A stretch of 64,000 bases of DNA, taken from contig OX328102.1 in the NCBI GenBank assembly GCA_946811185.2, forward strand, positions 48,585,619 to 48,649,618, read 5' to 3'. Positions 20,648 to 32,587 of this stretch are shown piece after piece. A program made the translations under genes and the position numbers. Each line of letters begins with the position of its first letter. Within the stretch, counting starts at the first letter, position 1. The stretch is from Hippopus hippopus. Its lineage: Eukaryota; Mollusca; Bivalvia; Cardiida; Cardiidae. Under the pieces are notes generated by a model. That model saw only the letters and a program-made list of their open reading frames with translations. It made no database searches and had not been told where the DNA came from.

Positions 20648-21249
20648 GTGGTCTTGTAGGTCTTACATGCTCCCTTGCCACGATGTTTATAGGTGCCACG
20701 ATGTATGAAGGCGGACTCACAAGGTTCTTTATCAACACTGTACAAGATTACGTTCTTCTTGCTGCAATGCTAAGTGGCTGTCTAACCAGCGGACTGATAA
20801 CTGTAATTGTATCACTGTGCACCCATAATATAAGGACCAAAGCCGACGAAGACAGAGAATGGGCAAAAACTTTCAATATAGATAACCCAATTAATCCCTT
20901 TCGTCTGGTTTATCAGGAAGAATTAGAAGAAATAGGTGCCACAACGGGTATTATCACCGCTAAAACAATGGAAATGATCTTCGCGAAGGCGAAACGAGTA
21001 GCCATCATAGGAGGAGGAGCCAGCCTCGTTTTCTTTCTTGTCATACTTCCGGTTGTCGTTTTGAATATCGGAGTTCTAAGCATTAAACAATTTACAGTTA
21101 TGATTCGATTATTTCAGTACTGCTGCTTTTTCGACACAGTGGTTGTGGTTATAGTTCCCCCTATCGAGGAGGGATACCAGATATGGCGGCGCTATAAGGA
21201 AAATAAAAGTCCCGAGCCTGTCTCAACTATTGGCCTGATATCTTTATAA
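20648..21249 (+). CDS. DUR3-like: DUR3-like symporter, last exon (C-terminus)
   Basis: Acceptor ACTGATTTCAG; the first two bases complete a Gly codon, and the frame continues 199 more codons to TAA at 21247-21249. Membrane segments: GLVGLTCSLATMFIGATM, DYVLLAAMLSGCLTSGLITV, then IIGGGASLVFFLVILPVVVL and a final segment ending VVVVIVPPIEEGYQIWRR. Between them lies a charged stretch with WAKTFNIDNPINPFRLVYQE, the typical DUR3 IDNPLNPW-like motif after the transport core. The tail YKENKSPEPVSTIGLISL is cytoplasmic by prediction. The stretch 20572-20647 is open but intronic. Confidence 0.9.
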
Positions 21250-21283
21250 AAAAAAATCAAAGATATTAAAGAAACCAAAGTAA

Positions 21284-21289
21284 AATAAA
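21284..21289 (+). promoter_or_regulatory. Polyadenylation signal of the symporter
   Basis: AATAAA 35 bp after the stop codon, in the AAGTAAAATAAACTTTC context. It precedes the left target-site duplication of the 15.5-kb element by 108 bp, so the normal 3' end probably lies just outside the element. Confidence 0.65.
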
Positions 21290-21397
21290 CTTTCAAAGTT
21301 GTGTTTTAAATGGAGTTTAAACTTACATTGTGTCACTGGTAATTCATTTGCTCAGTATTGATTGATCGGGATTACCGACCTTTTTGAAAACATTGAA

Positions 21398-21406
21398 CTA
21401 CTAATA
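21398..21406. repeat. Target-site duplication, left copy
   Basis: CTACTAATA directly precedes the terminal GGGTGTGTGAAG. The same nine bases follow the element's other end at 36862-36870. Confidence 0.88.
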
Positions 21407-21551
21407 GGGTGTGTGAAGTTGGCAGTAAGTTCGATAATCGGAGTTCGATATTCAATATCGAAATGAATATGCGGATGAGTTGAATTTCCTGCTGCAGTAA
21501 ATTCGCTTTTTTTTCCAAACTCAAGGGATAGTTACGAAAGTTAATGAATCA
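21407..21551 (+). repeat. Unique outer terminus, left arm
   Basis: Non-tandem cap of the element, matching 36717-36861 in reverse with very few differences (for example TTCCTGCTGCAG here against TTCATGCCGCAG). It includes ATATTCAATATCGAAATGAA, which already resembles the 89-bp unit, so the array may have grown from the cap. Confidence 0.85.
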
Positions 21552-24500
21552 TGATTTGAATATCAAAATAAATTTCATGCTAGCAGCAGATTCGCGGTTT
21601 TTTATGTATGAGCATAAGGATGTTGTATGAAATCGAATGTCGATTTGAATATTGAAATGAATTTCATGCCAGCAGCAGATTCGCGTTTTTTTATGTATGG
21701 GCATAAGGATGGTGTATGAAATCGAATGTCGATTTGAATATCGAAATGAATATCATGCCAGCAGCAGATTCGCGTTTTTTCCTGTATGGGCATATGGATG
21801 GTGTATGAAATGGAATGTCGATTTGAATATCGAAATGAATTTCATGCCAGTAGCAGATTCGCGTTTTTTTATGTATGGGCATATGGATGGTGTATGACAT
21901 CGAATGTCAATTTGAATATCGAAATGAATATCATTCCAGCAGCAGATTCGCGTTTTTTTTCTGTACGGGCATATGGATGGTGTATGACATCGAATGTCGA
22001 TTTGAATATCGAACTGAATTTCATGCCGGCAGCAGATTCGCGTTTTTTTATGTATGGGCACAAGGATGGTGTATAAAATCGAATGTCGATTTGAATATCG
22101 AAATGAATATCATGGCAGCAGCAGATTCGCGCTTTGTCTTGTATGGGCATCAGGTTGATGTATGAAATCGAATGTCGATTTGAATATCGAAATGAATATC
22201 ATGCTAGCAGCAGATTCGCGTTTTTTCCTGTATGGGCATAAGGATGGTGTATGAAAGCGAATGTCGATTTGAATATCGAAATGAATATCATGCCACCAGC
22301 AGATTCGCGTTTTTTCCTCAATAGGCATATGGATGGTGTGGGAAATCGAATGTCGTTTTGAATATTGAAACGAATATCATGCCAGCAGCAGATTCGCGTT
22401 TTTTCCTGTATGGGCATATGGATGGTGTATGAAATCGAATATCGATTTCAATATCGAAATCAATATCATGCCAGCATCGGATTCGCGTTTTTTCCTGTAT
22501 GGGCATCAGGTTGGTGTATGAAATGGAATGTCGATTTGAATATCGAAATGAATATCATGCTAGCAGCAAATTCGCATTTTTTCATGTATGGGCATAAGGA
22601 TGGTGTATGAAACCGAATGTCGATTTGAATATCGAAATGAATATCATGCCAGCAGCAGATTCGCGTTTTTTTTTTTTGTATGGGCATATGGATGGTGTAT
22701 GACATCGAATGTCGATTTGAATATCGAAATGAATATCATGCCAGCAGCAGATTCGCGTTTTTTTCTGTATGGGCATATGGATGGTGTATGAAGTCCAATG
22801 TCGATTTGAATATCGAAATGAATATCATGCCAGCAGCAGATTCGCGTTTTTTTATGTATGGACATATATAGGTTGTATAAAATGGAATGTCGATTTGAAT
22901 ATCGAAATGAATATCATGCCAGCAGCAGATTCGCGTTTTTTTCTGTACGGGCATATGGATGGTGTATGACATCGAATGTCGATTTGAATATCGAAATGAA
23001 TTTCATGCCTGCAGCAGATTCGCGTTTTTTTATGTACGGCCATAAGGATGATGTATAAAATCGAATGTCGATTGGAATATCGAAATGAATATCATGCCAG
23101 CAGCACATTCGCTTTTTTTTCTGTATGGGCATATGGATGGTGTATGCAATCGAATGTCGATTTGAATATCGAAATGAATTTCATGCCAGCAGAAGATTCG
23201 CGTTTTTTCCTGTATGGGCATATGGATGGTGTATGAAACCGAATGTCGATTTGAATATCGAAATGAATATCATGCCAGCAGCAGATTCGCGTTTTTTCCT
23301 GTATAGGCATAAGGATGGTGTATGACATCGAATGTCGATTTGAATATCGAAATGAATATCATGCCAGCAGCAGATTCGCGTTTTTTTATGTATGGGCATA
23401 AGGATGGTGTATGAAGTCGAATGTCGATTTGAATATCGAAATCAAGATCATGCTTGTAGCAGATTCGCGTTTTTTTATGTATGGCATAAGGATTGTGTAT
23501 GAAATGGAATGTCGATTTGAATATCGAAATGAATATCATGCCAGCAGCAGATTCGCGTTTTTTATGTTTTGGCATAAGTATGGTGTATGAAATCGTATGT
23601 CGATTTGAATATCGAAATGAATTTCATGCCAGCAGCAGATTCGCCTGTTTTAATGTATAGGCATATGCATGTTGTATGAAATCGAATGTCGATTTGAATA
23701 TCGAAATGAATATCATGCAGCAGCAGATTCGCGTTTTTTCCTTTATGGGCAGCAGGTTGGCGTATGAAATCGAATATCGATTTGAATATCGAAATGAATT
23801 TCCTGCCAGCAGCAAATTCGCATTTTTTCCTGTATGGGCATATGCATGGTGTATGAAATCAAATGTCGATTTGAATATCTAAATGAATATCATGCCAGCA
23901 GCAAATTCGCCTGTTTTAATGTATAGGCATATGCATGGTGTATGAAATCGAATGCCGATTTGAATATCGAAATCAATATCATGCCAGCAGCAGATTCGCA
24001 TCTTTTCTATGTATAGGCATCAGGATGGTATATGAAATCGAATGTCGATTTGAATATCGAAATGAATTTTGATGCTAGCAATAGATTCGCGTTTTTTTAT
24101 GTATGGGCATAAGGATGGTGTATGAAATGGAATGTCGATTTGAATATCGAAATTAATATCATGCCAGCAGCAGATTCGCGTTTTTTTATGTATGGCATAA
24201 GGATGTTGTATGAAACCGAATGTAGATTTGAAAGTCGAAATGAATATCATGCCAGCAGCAGATTCACCTGTTTTTATGTATGAGCATATCGATGGTGTGT
24301 GAAATCGAATTTGAAATCGAATACCGAAATGAATATCATGCCAGCAGCAGATTCGCGTATTTTTATGTAGGGGCATACGCAGGATATGTGAAAATTTAAT
24401 GTCGGTTTGAATATCGAACTGAATTTCATGCTAGCAGCAGATTCCCGTATTTTCATGTGTTGGCATTTCTTTTGTATATGAAATCAAATGTAGATTTGAA

Positions 24501-24812
24501 AATCGAACTGAATTTCACGCTAGCAGCACATTCGTTTAAATTTCTGTACTAGCATAACGACTGTGTATGTTATCGAATGTAGGGTTGAATATCGAACTGA
24601 ATTTCATGCTAGCAGCAGAATCGCTAAAATTTCTTTACTAGCAATAGATGATGCATGACATCGAATGTAGGTATGACTATCGAACTGAAATTCATGCTAG
24701 CAGCAAATTTGCTAAAATATATGTACGGGCATAAAGACTGTGCATGCAATATAAAGTAGATTTGAATAAGGAACCGATTTTCATGCTAGCAGCATGGTCG
24801 AGGAAAAGCGGC
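21552..24812 (+). repeat. 89-bp tandem array, left arm (~36 units)
   Basis: Unit reads, in pieces: CGAATGTCGATTTGAATATC, GAAATGAATATCATGCCAGC, AGCAGATTCGCGTTTTTT, CCTGTATGGGCATATGGATG, GTGTATGAAAT. Units are highly alike from about 21600 to 24200, then diverge steadily: GCTAGCAGCA and TTCGTTTAAATTT replace GCCAGCAGCA and TTCGCGTTTTTT by 24500. Because 89 is not a multiple of three, every open frame across it changes meaning at each unit; none is a gene. There are no spacers, so it is not a CRISPR array. Confidence 0.93.
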
Positions 24813-24825
24813 ATTGCATAAAATG

Positions 24826-24826
24826 T

Positions 24827-24873
<47 letters not shown>
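24826..24873. repeat. (TC)n microsatellite at the inner edge of the left arm
   Basis: About 48 bp of TC, immediately inside the last degenerate 89-bp unit. Confidence 0.92.
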
Positions 24874-24877
<4 letters not shown>

Positions 24878-25394
24878 CGCATCTGTTCTGTTCGGTTATA
24901 AAATTTTAACAGTATAAATTGCTAACAATTGTAAAAAAGAATTAGTCGACAAAAAAAAAAAGAAAACACGATTTCAGAACTGACACTTTGCATTTATAAG
25001 AACTAAAATTAACTCATGTTTGAACTTCCTCCATACTTATCAATGGTGATTGTCACTTGTGTGATTCTTAGTTCAGTCAAATTCTTTCCAAGGAATGATT
25101 GATGTTATTGCGACAATATTCATTGATTGCTCACTACGTTGTTTCGCACGTATTTATTTAAAAATAGCCAGGAGCTTTGAAGAAATGTGGTGCAAAATTA
25201 AATTACAAGCTGCAAGCAAGCATCGATATGTGCACTGGCCGATTCAATGCAAGTAACATACTTTTTGTCGCGGCGTGGGCTTTTTTGGCCCTTCTATCGC
25301 AAAACTTAACTTAGTAAGCGTCGCTAACGAGTATTTTTTACTGTTTACATACACTATTTTATAGACTTCTGTTTCAGTACTTCACAGTATCACT
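24874..25394. other. Element interior, nothing recognised
   Basis: AT-rich sequence with no exon-like peptide on either strand. Confidence 0.45.
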
Positions 25395-25482
25395 TTTGAT
25401 CGTTATATATGCAACCAATATGACCTTCGCTGTCCACGGGCCGTTAAATCCCATTCATTCATTCATTCATTCATTCATTCAC
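25395..25482 (+). repeat. Retroposon 3' tail with (ATTC)n
   Basis: GACCTTCGCTGTCCACGGGC, CGTTAAATCCC, then seven to eight ATTC units. A GTTAAA plus simple repeat ending is typical of SINE/RTE-like tails in molluscs (recalled). Confidence 0.55.
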
Positions 25483-25887
25483 TTGTAATGGCATAAAAAA
25501 GAAAAGAAAACATCAAACAAAATCATTCCCCTTTTTTTTGATTAGAGAAATTATAACTTTTCAAGTCTAGTTATGCAAATCAGTTCTAGCTCATAAACAA
25601 AAAATAAGGAACTCTGTAGCAATTATTTTTTATTAATTTAAGAAGATGTCTGCGGTGAATGTGGATTCGAATTCTAAATTGCTGGACAAAATCAGGTAAA
25701 TGAAATTAGAAACAAAGTAACTGTGGATTACAGTATAAGGTAACCTTCCGGGAAAATATGCTACACCATATTAAACACATCATAATAACTCAAAAATGAA
25801 TAACTGCAACGATAAACATGTTCCACATTTAAAAACACCAACACTGGATAAAAGACAATGGACAAAAGATGAATGAAAACAAAAGAA

Positions 25888-27428
25888 AAGAGGGCCATAA
25901 TGGCATCGAAGTCGCTCACCTAGCATTTTGACCATACATGACCCATTTCCAATCTCTTCCGAGACAAACAGTCTGACAATTTTTTATTAGTTAGGGACTG
26001 TTGTCTACACAAGCGTTTTCTAGAATTTGTCTCAATGACCTAATTTAAAGCTCAACTTTGTTTTTTTAAAACTTGTAGAAATTATCCAGAGAAACATTCT
26101 GACCACCTCTTATGAGTATTTGAGAGAAATATGGCCCGTAGAGTGTACACAATTTTTTTTTCGAGATTGACCAGGTAACCTAGTTTTTTAACCCAACATG
26201 ACGCCTTTTCAAACTCGTCTAGGTTATCATCAAGGCAAACATTCTGACCAAATTTCAAGATTACCGGACTGAAAATGAGGCCTCTTGAGCCTACACAAGG
26301 TTTTCAAAGATTAAAACTGGTTACCTATTTTTTGACCCAATGTGACTAATATCAAACTCATTCAAGATATCATCAAGACAAATTTCCAAACCAATTTTCA
26401 AGAGTATTGTACCGAAAGCGTACACAATGTTTTTCAAAGATTTGACGTAGTGACTTAGTTTTTGACCCGACATAACCTATTTTCAAAGTTGTCAAAGATA
26501 TTACAAAGACAAACATTTTGACCATTTTTCAAGACTATTCTACAGAAAATGTGGCCTACAGAGTGTATTTTTTTTTAATGAAATTTGACCTAGTGACCTA
26601 GTTTTTGACCCAACGTGACCAATTTTCAAGCTCGTCCAAGATATCACCAAGACAAAGATCCTAACCAACTTTCATTTGTTATGGTCTGAAAATATGCCCT
26701 CTGTTGATCAAAGATTTGACGTAGTGACCTAGTTTCTGACTCAATATAATCCATTTTCGAACTTGTCAAAGATATTATGAAGAAAACATTCTGACAAATT
26801 TTTCAGAGAATTCTATAGAAAATGTGGCCTATGTATGGAGTGAACAAAGGGTTTTTCAAGATTTGACCTGGGTACCTTTTTTGGCCCGATGTGACCCTTT
26901 TCGAACTCGTCCGAGATACCATCAAGACGCACAAGTGTTAGTGACATTCTTTTTGTCCGAGATATCATTGAGACAGACATTCTTAACATTTACAATGAGT
27001 ATCAGACTGAAAATGTGGCCTCTACAGTGCACACAAAGTTTTTCTAAGATTGGGCGGAGTGATCTATCTTTTGACTGTTATTGACCCAATTTCAAACTCG
27101 TCCGAGATACCAACAAAACCAACATTCTGATAAGGTAAAAAGAGTATCAGACTGAAAATGAGACCTCTAGAGTACGGTATAGTGTAATCAAGGTTTTTCG
27201 AAGTTTTGCACCAGTGACCTACTTTTCTTCCCAACATGATCTAATTTTGAAATTGTCCGAGATATTGTCAAGACAAGCATTCGTATTAAGTTTCATGAGT
27301 ATAGTACTGAAAATGTTGCTTCTAGACTGCACACAAGGAAACTTTTGACACGTAGGCGACGCTCGACAGACGACGGACAGAGCACGATCACATAAGGTCA
27401 TATTGAGCAGTTCGTGCTCATAGAGCTA
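25888..27428 (+). mobile_element. GCTCACCTGAG-class repeat, copy 1
   Basis: Begins AGAGGGCCATAATGGCATCG and GTCGCTCACCTAGC; ends AGTTCGTGCTCATAGAGCTA, which is roughly its inverted counterpart. The body is a ladder of ~140-180 bp diverged repeats, each with GTGACCTAGTTTTTGACCC, CAAACTCGTCCGAGATATC and CAAGACAAACATTCTGACCA. Non-coding; stop codons occur in all frames of each rung. Confidence 0.7.
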
Positions 27429-27628
27429 AAAATAATGATAATAATGAAACATTAAAATGGCATCCATTGCTAACTACTTTGAACGAATATAATGATTTCT
27501 CTCGCTGATATTGCTGGCTGAAAAGCAGACAGTAACTTTCCAACTTAAAGACGGAGTTCATGGAAATAAAAGGAAATTGTAAAGGCAATGAGTTTTGCAA
27601 AAGTCATGTTTTCTAATTTTTACTCCCC

Positions 27629-27849
27629 TTAACTCTTTACCAGTCAGCAAAGTTTTATACTGGCCCAAATTCAAATTATTTGACGACATAAATCAACGGT
27701 GGCCCAACTGACGAAATATGACCTTGATAGGGTAGAAAAGATTGTGGTGAAGGAGAAAATGCAGATTACCACCATTTTCTCCTTTTCCCACAATATTTTC
27801 AAAAAGCTTTCTTCCTCAGGGTCATTGTGATTGTGTTGTAAAGGGTTAA
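27629..27849 (-). mobile_element. Family D palindromic MITE
   Basis: Opens with ACTCTTTACCAGTCAGCAAA and closes with GTTGTAAAGGGTTAA. Core stem AAGGAGAAAATG..CATTTTCTCCTT, with loop CAGATTACCAC less symmetric than usual. Confidence 0.7.
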
Positions 27850-28133
27850 CTCTTCGAGTGCTGAATAACCCAGAGGTCAGTCTAGGAATTATAGCAATAT
27901 ACATGTAATTTCACGGTTGATTTTGATCAGATTGCAGGTCTGGCTTTTCTGATCTTGATCTACACTAGCCGCAAAGTAATCTACAGCTGTGAGAGGCACT
28001 CTAAGGGTTCTAGGACCATTATTGTATTGTAACTTGTAAAAATCAGAGAAATCAGAGAGATGTTAGTGCTGAATTGCTTCCTTAAACTGAACCTGAAACG
28101 GTCCCAATTTTTACTGAGAATGTCTCTCTCATT
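27850..28133. other. Element interior with a family C remnant
   Basis: TCAGATTGCAGGTCTGGC and TTGATCTACACTAGCCGCAA at 27928-27975 are the mirrored core of family C; the rest is unassigned. Confidence 0.4.
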
Positions 28134-28396
28134 TGAACCATGTCCTGGACAAAGGCGACTTAATGCAGCTGCAAAAAGTATCAACCGGTGTTAGCCCACA
28201 CAGTCTGCGCAGGTTGAAATGTGTTGGAACCGTTTGCAATTGGTAAATTTCCTGCATGACAAAGGACCATTCTATCTCCAGATCCAGTCATTTGTTAGAC
28301 ACGGTGTATTTTATAGGTCCATAATTATATGACAACTTGCTTGGTATTATGCATCACAGAAATGCATCAAGCCCCCTTATGGCAGAACTCAGCTCC
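28134..28396 (+). mobile_element. Family A MITE
   Basis: Full length but diverged, core GTTAGCCCACACAGTCTGCGCAGG no longer forms a good stem. Confidence 0.65.
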
Positions 28397-28644
28397 TTTA
28401 TGGTAATTCTGTGAGAAAAGCCCGTTCTGTAAAGTAAATGAATGAATATAGAAAATAAAACAAGTGTGACCAAACAATATATAAACTGACCAATACTTTA
28501 ACAGCAGAATGAAGTACCAGTTACCTTCAGTACAACAATAAGTTAAAATAAAGATAACCAAACTGCTAATAAGAAATAAACAGGAGAAAAGTTCCATTAC
28601 CGAAAGTAAAAAAAGACATGAGTACGACTACAAATAAAGCATAA

Positions 28645-30374
28645 ACAAGAGGGCCAAGATGGCCCTGGATCGCTCACCTGAACTTTCGAGAGGACCATAG
28701 CCAATTTTTTTTGAACTATTGAAATTTTGGAAACAAATCATTATTTTACCAAGCAATTTTGAAAACATCACCTGTAAAAATCATTTCAAAATCTGTCACC
28801 ACCCCTACAATCATCACCAAAGCCATGTTTTTGACGAATGAGAATTCTGCAAATAAATTTTGGGATAGGTCACCCAAGGACCGTTTCTTGAACAAGAGCA
28901 CATGCCCGGTAGTGGCTAAAAATATTAAGTCGAACAAGAGCACCGTATGCGGGTACGAACGATTTGCTGTTGGGTACTGGATAATAAGTTAAAATTCTAA
29001 CTCGAAAAAGGGGCATAATTTGGACAAAATGATTTTAGAGTTATCTGTTCGTGTTGTATGGGTTGCTCTTTTACTAGTGAACAATTATTCCAAGCTTCAA
29101 GTACATGTGTTGAGTGGAAGCCGAGATATAACAAACTGTCAAAGTTTTTGCACAGCGACAACGACAACAACGCAGACGACGACAACAGGGCTATGAGAAT
29201 ACCTCGATTTTTTCTTAAAAAAACAGCCGATCTAAAAAAGGGGCATAATATAAGGATAATTTCTGTGAAATTATTTCAAAATCTGAACAGTGGTTTCAGA
29301 GAAGAAGAATATTTAAGAATTTCTTCATGTCCGTATAGTGCAAATAGCCCCCCCCCCAGCCATGTTTCTTGACGGATCAAAATTTCGCGCAAATTTTTCA
29401 AAAGGGGCACCCAAGGAACATATCTGTGAAATTATTTCAAAATCTGAGGAGTGGTTTAAGAGAAGAAGAATTTCAAAGAATTTCTTAAAGTCCATACAGT
29501 GCAGAGAGCCATTCCCCCACGGCCATGTTTTTTGACGGATCAAAATTTCGTGAACAATTTTTGAAAAGGGTTACCCAAGGAACATTCTGTGAAATTATTT
29601 CAAAATCTGACCAGCGGTTTCAACAGAGAAGATTTTTTAAGAATTTCTTAGAAAATTCCATTTGGTTGCCATTGCAACCAGAGTTTTTGATCGAATCAAA
29701 TTCTGTGAACAATTTTAAAGAGGACTTCCCGAGGAATATTCCAGCCAAGTTTGGCCTAAATTGGCCCAGCGGTTAAGGAGGAAAAAATGTTTAAAGAATT
29801 GTTTACACCGCACGACCCACTGCAAATAGCCCCCCATCACCACAGCAATGTTTCTTGACGGATCAAAATTTCGCGAACAAGTTTTCATAAGGAACACCCA
29901 AGGAACATTTCTGTGAGAATATTCAAAATCTGATGAGTGGTTTAAGAGAAGAAGAATTTCAAAGAATTTCTTTAAGTCCATACAGTGCAAAGAGCCCCCT
30001 TCCCCCACGGCCATGTTTTTCGACGGATCAAAATTTCGCGATCAAGATTTGAAAAGGGTCACCCAAAGAACATTTCTGTGAAATTATTTCAAAATCTGAC
30101 CAGCGGTTTCATCAGAGAAAATTTTTAAAGAATTTCTTATAAAATTCCATTTGGTTGCCATAGCAACCAGAGTTTTTGATGGAATCAAATTCTGTGAACA
30201 AATGTTATAGAAGACTTCCGAAGGAACATTCCAGCCAAGTTTGGTCCAAATTTGCCAAGCGGTTTAGGAGAAGATGTATAAAGAATTGTTGACGCCTCAC
30301 GACGGACGACGCACGACGGACCCAACGTGATCCTAAAAGCTACCCTTGAGCACGTTCTGCTCAGGTGAGCTAAA
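28645..30374 (+). mobile_element. GCTCACCTGAG-class repeat, copy 2, with a nested element
   Basis: Left end AGAGGGCCAAGATGGCCCTG and GATCGCTCACCTGAAC; right end CGTTCTGCTCAGGTGAGCTA. The body differs from copy 1: rungs contain TTTCTTGACGGATCAAAATT, TCGCGAACAA, AAGGAACATTTCTGTGAAAT and GGTTGCCATAGCAACCAGAG. Related rungs recur at 56560-56720. Several 65-104 codon frames are by-products. Confidence 0.7.
28893..29238 (+). mobile_element. Nested AACAAGAGCACCG-type repeat
   Basis: Starts AACAAGAGCACATGCCCGGT (and again AACAAGAGCACCGTATGCGG at 28934) and ends CTCGATTTTTTCTTAAAAAA, CAGCCGATCTAAAAAA. Homologous to 50463-50772, whose end reads CTCGACTTTTTCTTCG, AAAAAAGCCGAGCTAAAAA. It interrupts copy 2. 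Confidence 0.6.
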
Positions 30375-30376
30375 AA

Positions 30377-31628
30377 ACAAGAGGGTAATCGGCCCTAAAG
30401 CGCTCACCTGAGTAAAGTCGTGTAGGATTGATAAAGCTGAAGAAATCCTGGTCGTGAGAATGTAAAACGCATGAATGTAAGTGACCTATTTTTTGACCGA
30501 CTTTACCTATTTTTGAACTTGCCAGAGATATCATCAATACCAACATTCTGACAATGTTTTATAAGTATCAGACTGAAAATATGGTCTTTAGAGTGCACAC
30601 AAGGTTTTACCTAAGATTTCGATGAGTCACTTACTTTATCAGCCAAGGTAACCTAATATGGAATTCATCTGATATATCAGCAAGACAAACATTCTGACAA
30701 AGTTTCATGAGTACCAGGCTCCAAACAAGGGTTTCTCTAAGATTTGTTCCAATGACCTACATTTCAATCCGATATGACCCCATTCCAAACTTGTCCAAGA
30801 TATCATCAAGACAATGATTTATAGTGAGTTACATGATTTTAGGACTAAAAATGTGGCCTAAAGAGAGCAAAAAAGTTTGGTGTTTTTTTTTTTTGGGAGG
30901 GGGGGGGAGGGGATTTGGTCAGTAATCTACTTTTTTTACCCGATGTGATCCTCTTGGGAGTGCACAAAAGATTTGGCTCTCTGACGTACTTTTTGATCCA
31001 AGTTGAACTAATTTCATACTTGGCATAAGTTTTATCAAGACAAGCATTTTGACCAAGTTTAATAAGTATCTGGCTGGAAATGTTGTCTTAAGAATGCACA
31101 CAAGGTTTTTCTAACATTTGAACGAGTCACGTAGTTTTTGACCAGAAGTAACCCAATTTCACAGTTGCCCGAGATATCATGATCAAGACAAACATTCAAT
31201 AATGGTCCATGAGTTAAGGGCTGAAATGTGGCGTTCAGAGTGCACACAAGATTGTTCTTAAATTTATTAAACTGACCTCTTTTTCGACTTGGTGTTTCCT
31301 GATTTCAAATTGGTCCGAGATATCACCAAGACAAAAATTCTGACCAAGATTCATCAGTCTAAGGCAAAATATATGGCCTGTATGGTGCAAACAAGGTTTT
31401 TTACAAGATTTTGCCCAGTGACCTACTTTTTGACCTAATTCGACCCAATTTCGAACAAGTTCGAATTTTTATCAAGACAAAGATTCTAATTAAATTTCAT
31501 GAGTATTTGGCTGAAATTGTGGCCTTTAGAGTGCACACAAGGTAAATGTTTCACGAAGATGACACACGACGGACACAGCACGATCACAAAAGCTGACCTT
31601 GAGCACTTTGTGTTCAGTTGAGCTACAA
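30377..31628 (+). mobile_element. GCTCACCTGAG-class repeat, copy 3
   Basis: Directly follows copy 2, start AGAGGGTAATCGGCCCTAAA and GCGCTCACCTGAGT, end CACTTTGTGTTCAGTTGAGC. The rungs are of the copy 1 kind, with a GT9-GGGAGGGGGGGGGAGG tract at 30882-30912. Confidence 0.68.
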
Positions 31629-31691
31629 ATGGTTTACTTTTGAATGCCACAGTATTCACTAAAATGTAAACATTAGTGCCTACACATACAA

Positions 31692-31955
31692 ATGAGCCAT
31701 GCTATGAAAAGGAGGCTTAATGCATCTGCGAAAAGTATCGACTCAGGTCAGCCTGTGCAGTCAGCGCAGGCTGACCTTGGCCGAAACTTTTCGCTATCGG
31801 CCAATTTCCTGTACGTCCAAGAACCACTTCTTCCTCAAGATTCAGTCATTCACTAGACTAAGTGGATTTTATGCATCCCTTATTATGTGATGACTTGCTT
31901 GGTACAATGGATCACGGACATGCATTAAGCCCCCTTTTGCCAGAGCACGGCTCAA
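31692..31955 (+). mobile_element. Family A MITE
   Basis: Well preserved; core GGTCAGCCTGTGCAGTCAGCGCAGGCTGACC has lost one stem pair. Ends CCCCCTTTTGCCAGAGCACG. Confidence 0.78.
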
Positions 31956-32209
31956 TTAATTCTTATTTGTTATTTCTTAAATAACAAACACTGACATTTG
32001 ATGATCACCGTAGCTTACCACAGCGACTTGTGCTAAGGTTAGCTTACAACGCCAAAGTGCACTTTCAAATCGAAAATGAATACACCAGCAGTGATTTAAG
32101 GTAGCAAAGATATTAATTTTTTCAATTAGGAATCCTAATTTGGTGTTGAAAGTCCATCGTTCAAATAAATGGGAAACTTAGATCATCCACGGAATAGCAG
32201 AAGTAACAC

Positions 32210-32561
32210 TCACAGCGGTGATGGTAATCTACCAACTTCACAGAATAATGCGTGGCATGGGAACCAAGTGTCCACATCGGATGGAATTCTGTCCAGGTTA
32301 CCCTTAAGACCGTCGTACCAAATATTTCCAAACTTTTTCGAAGTAACAATAGCAGTAAAATGCTCATTTCTGAACATTGTTACTCCGCCCAAGGCATATT
32401 TAGCTGTACCAACAGTAACTTCTTGCTTTGAAAGTATACCATTGAGGGAAATACGACTGTACAAGAAATGTTCATAAACACGAACCGCTAGAATAGGCGA
32501 TTTTGTCACTATATTCCTTTCTGTTCGCCTCAATCCGGAACATGGTAAGACAGTCATTGTC
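32210..32561 (-). CDS. Cysteine-protease-like exon inside the 15.5-kb element (C-terminal part)
   Basis: On the minus strand an acceptor (ATTTATTTCAG) opens an exon of about 117 codons ending at TGA (32210-32212). It reads from SPILAVRVYEHFLYSRISL through AKYALGGVTMFRN to EHFTAIVTSKK and GNIWYDGLKG. The order (hydrophobic strand, small loop, Y.L.GV strand, H-aromatic-T-A, then W-aromatic-D) resembles the His/Asp half of C19-type ubiquitin peptidases (GHYTAYV..W..FDD), and similar proteases are carried by some eukaryotic DNA transposons. The Cys-bearing N-terminal half is not visible upstream, where a family D copy sits. It may be a cargo gene remnant or an older host fragment. The sense-strand frame at 32169 is a shadow. 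Function is inferred from pattern only. Confidence 0.42.
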
Positions 32562-32587
32562 CTGAAATAAATGTAGTTTTGCATTTA

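Noticed and set aside
21602..24456. Dozens of overlapping frames of 60-118 codons with a shared peptide (CCWHDIHFDIQIDI and similar)
   Set aside because: They arise on both strands from the 89-bp satellite. The unit length is not a multiple of three, so each frame passes through shifted units and ends; no splice or start context.
21552..24812. CRISPR-like regular array
   Set aside because: Eukaryotic context, contiguous 89-bp units without unique spacers, no cas genes.
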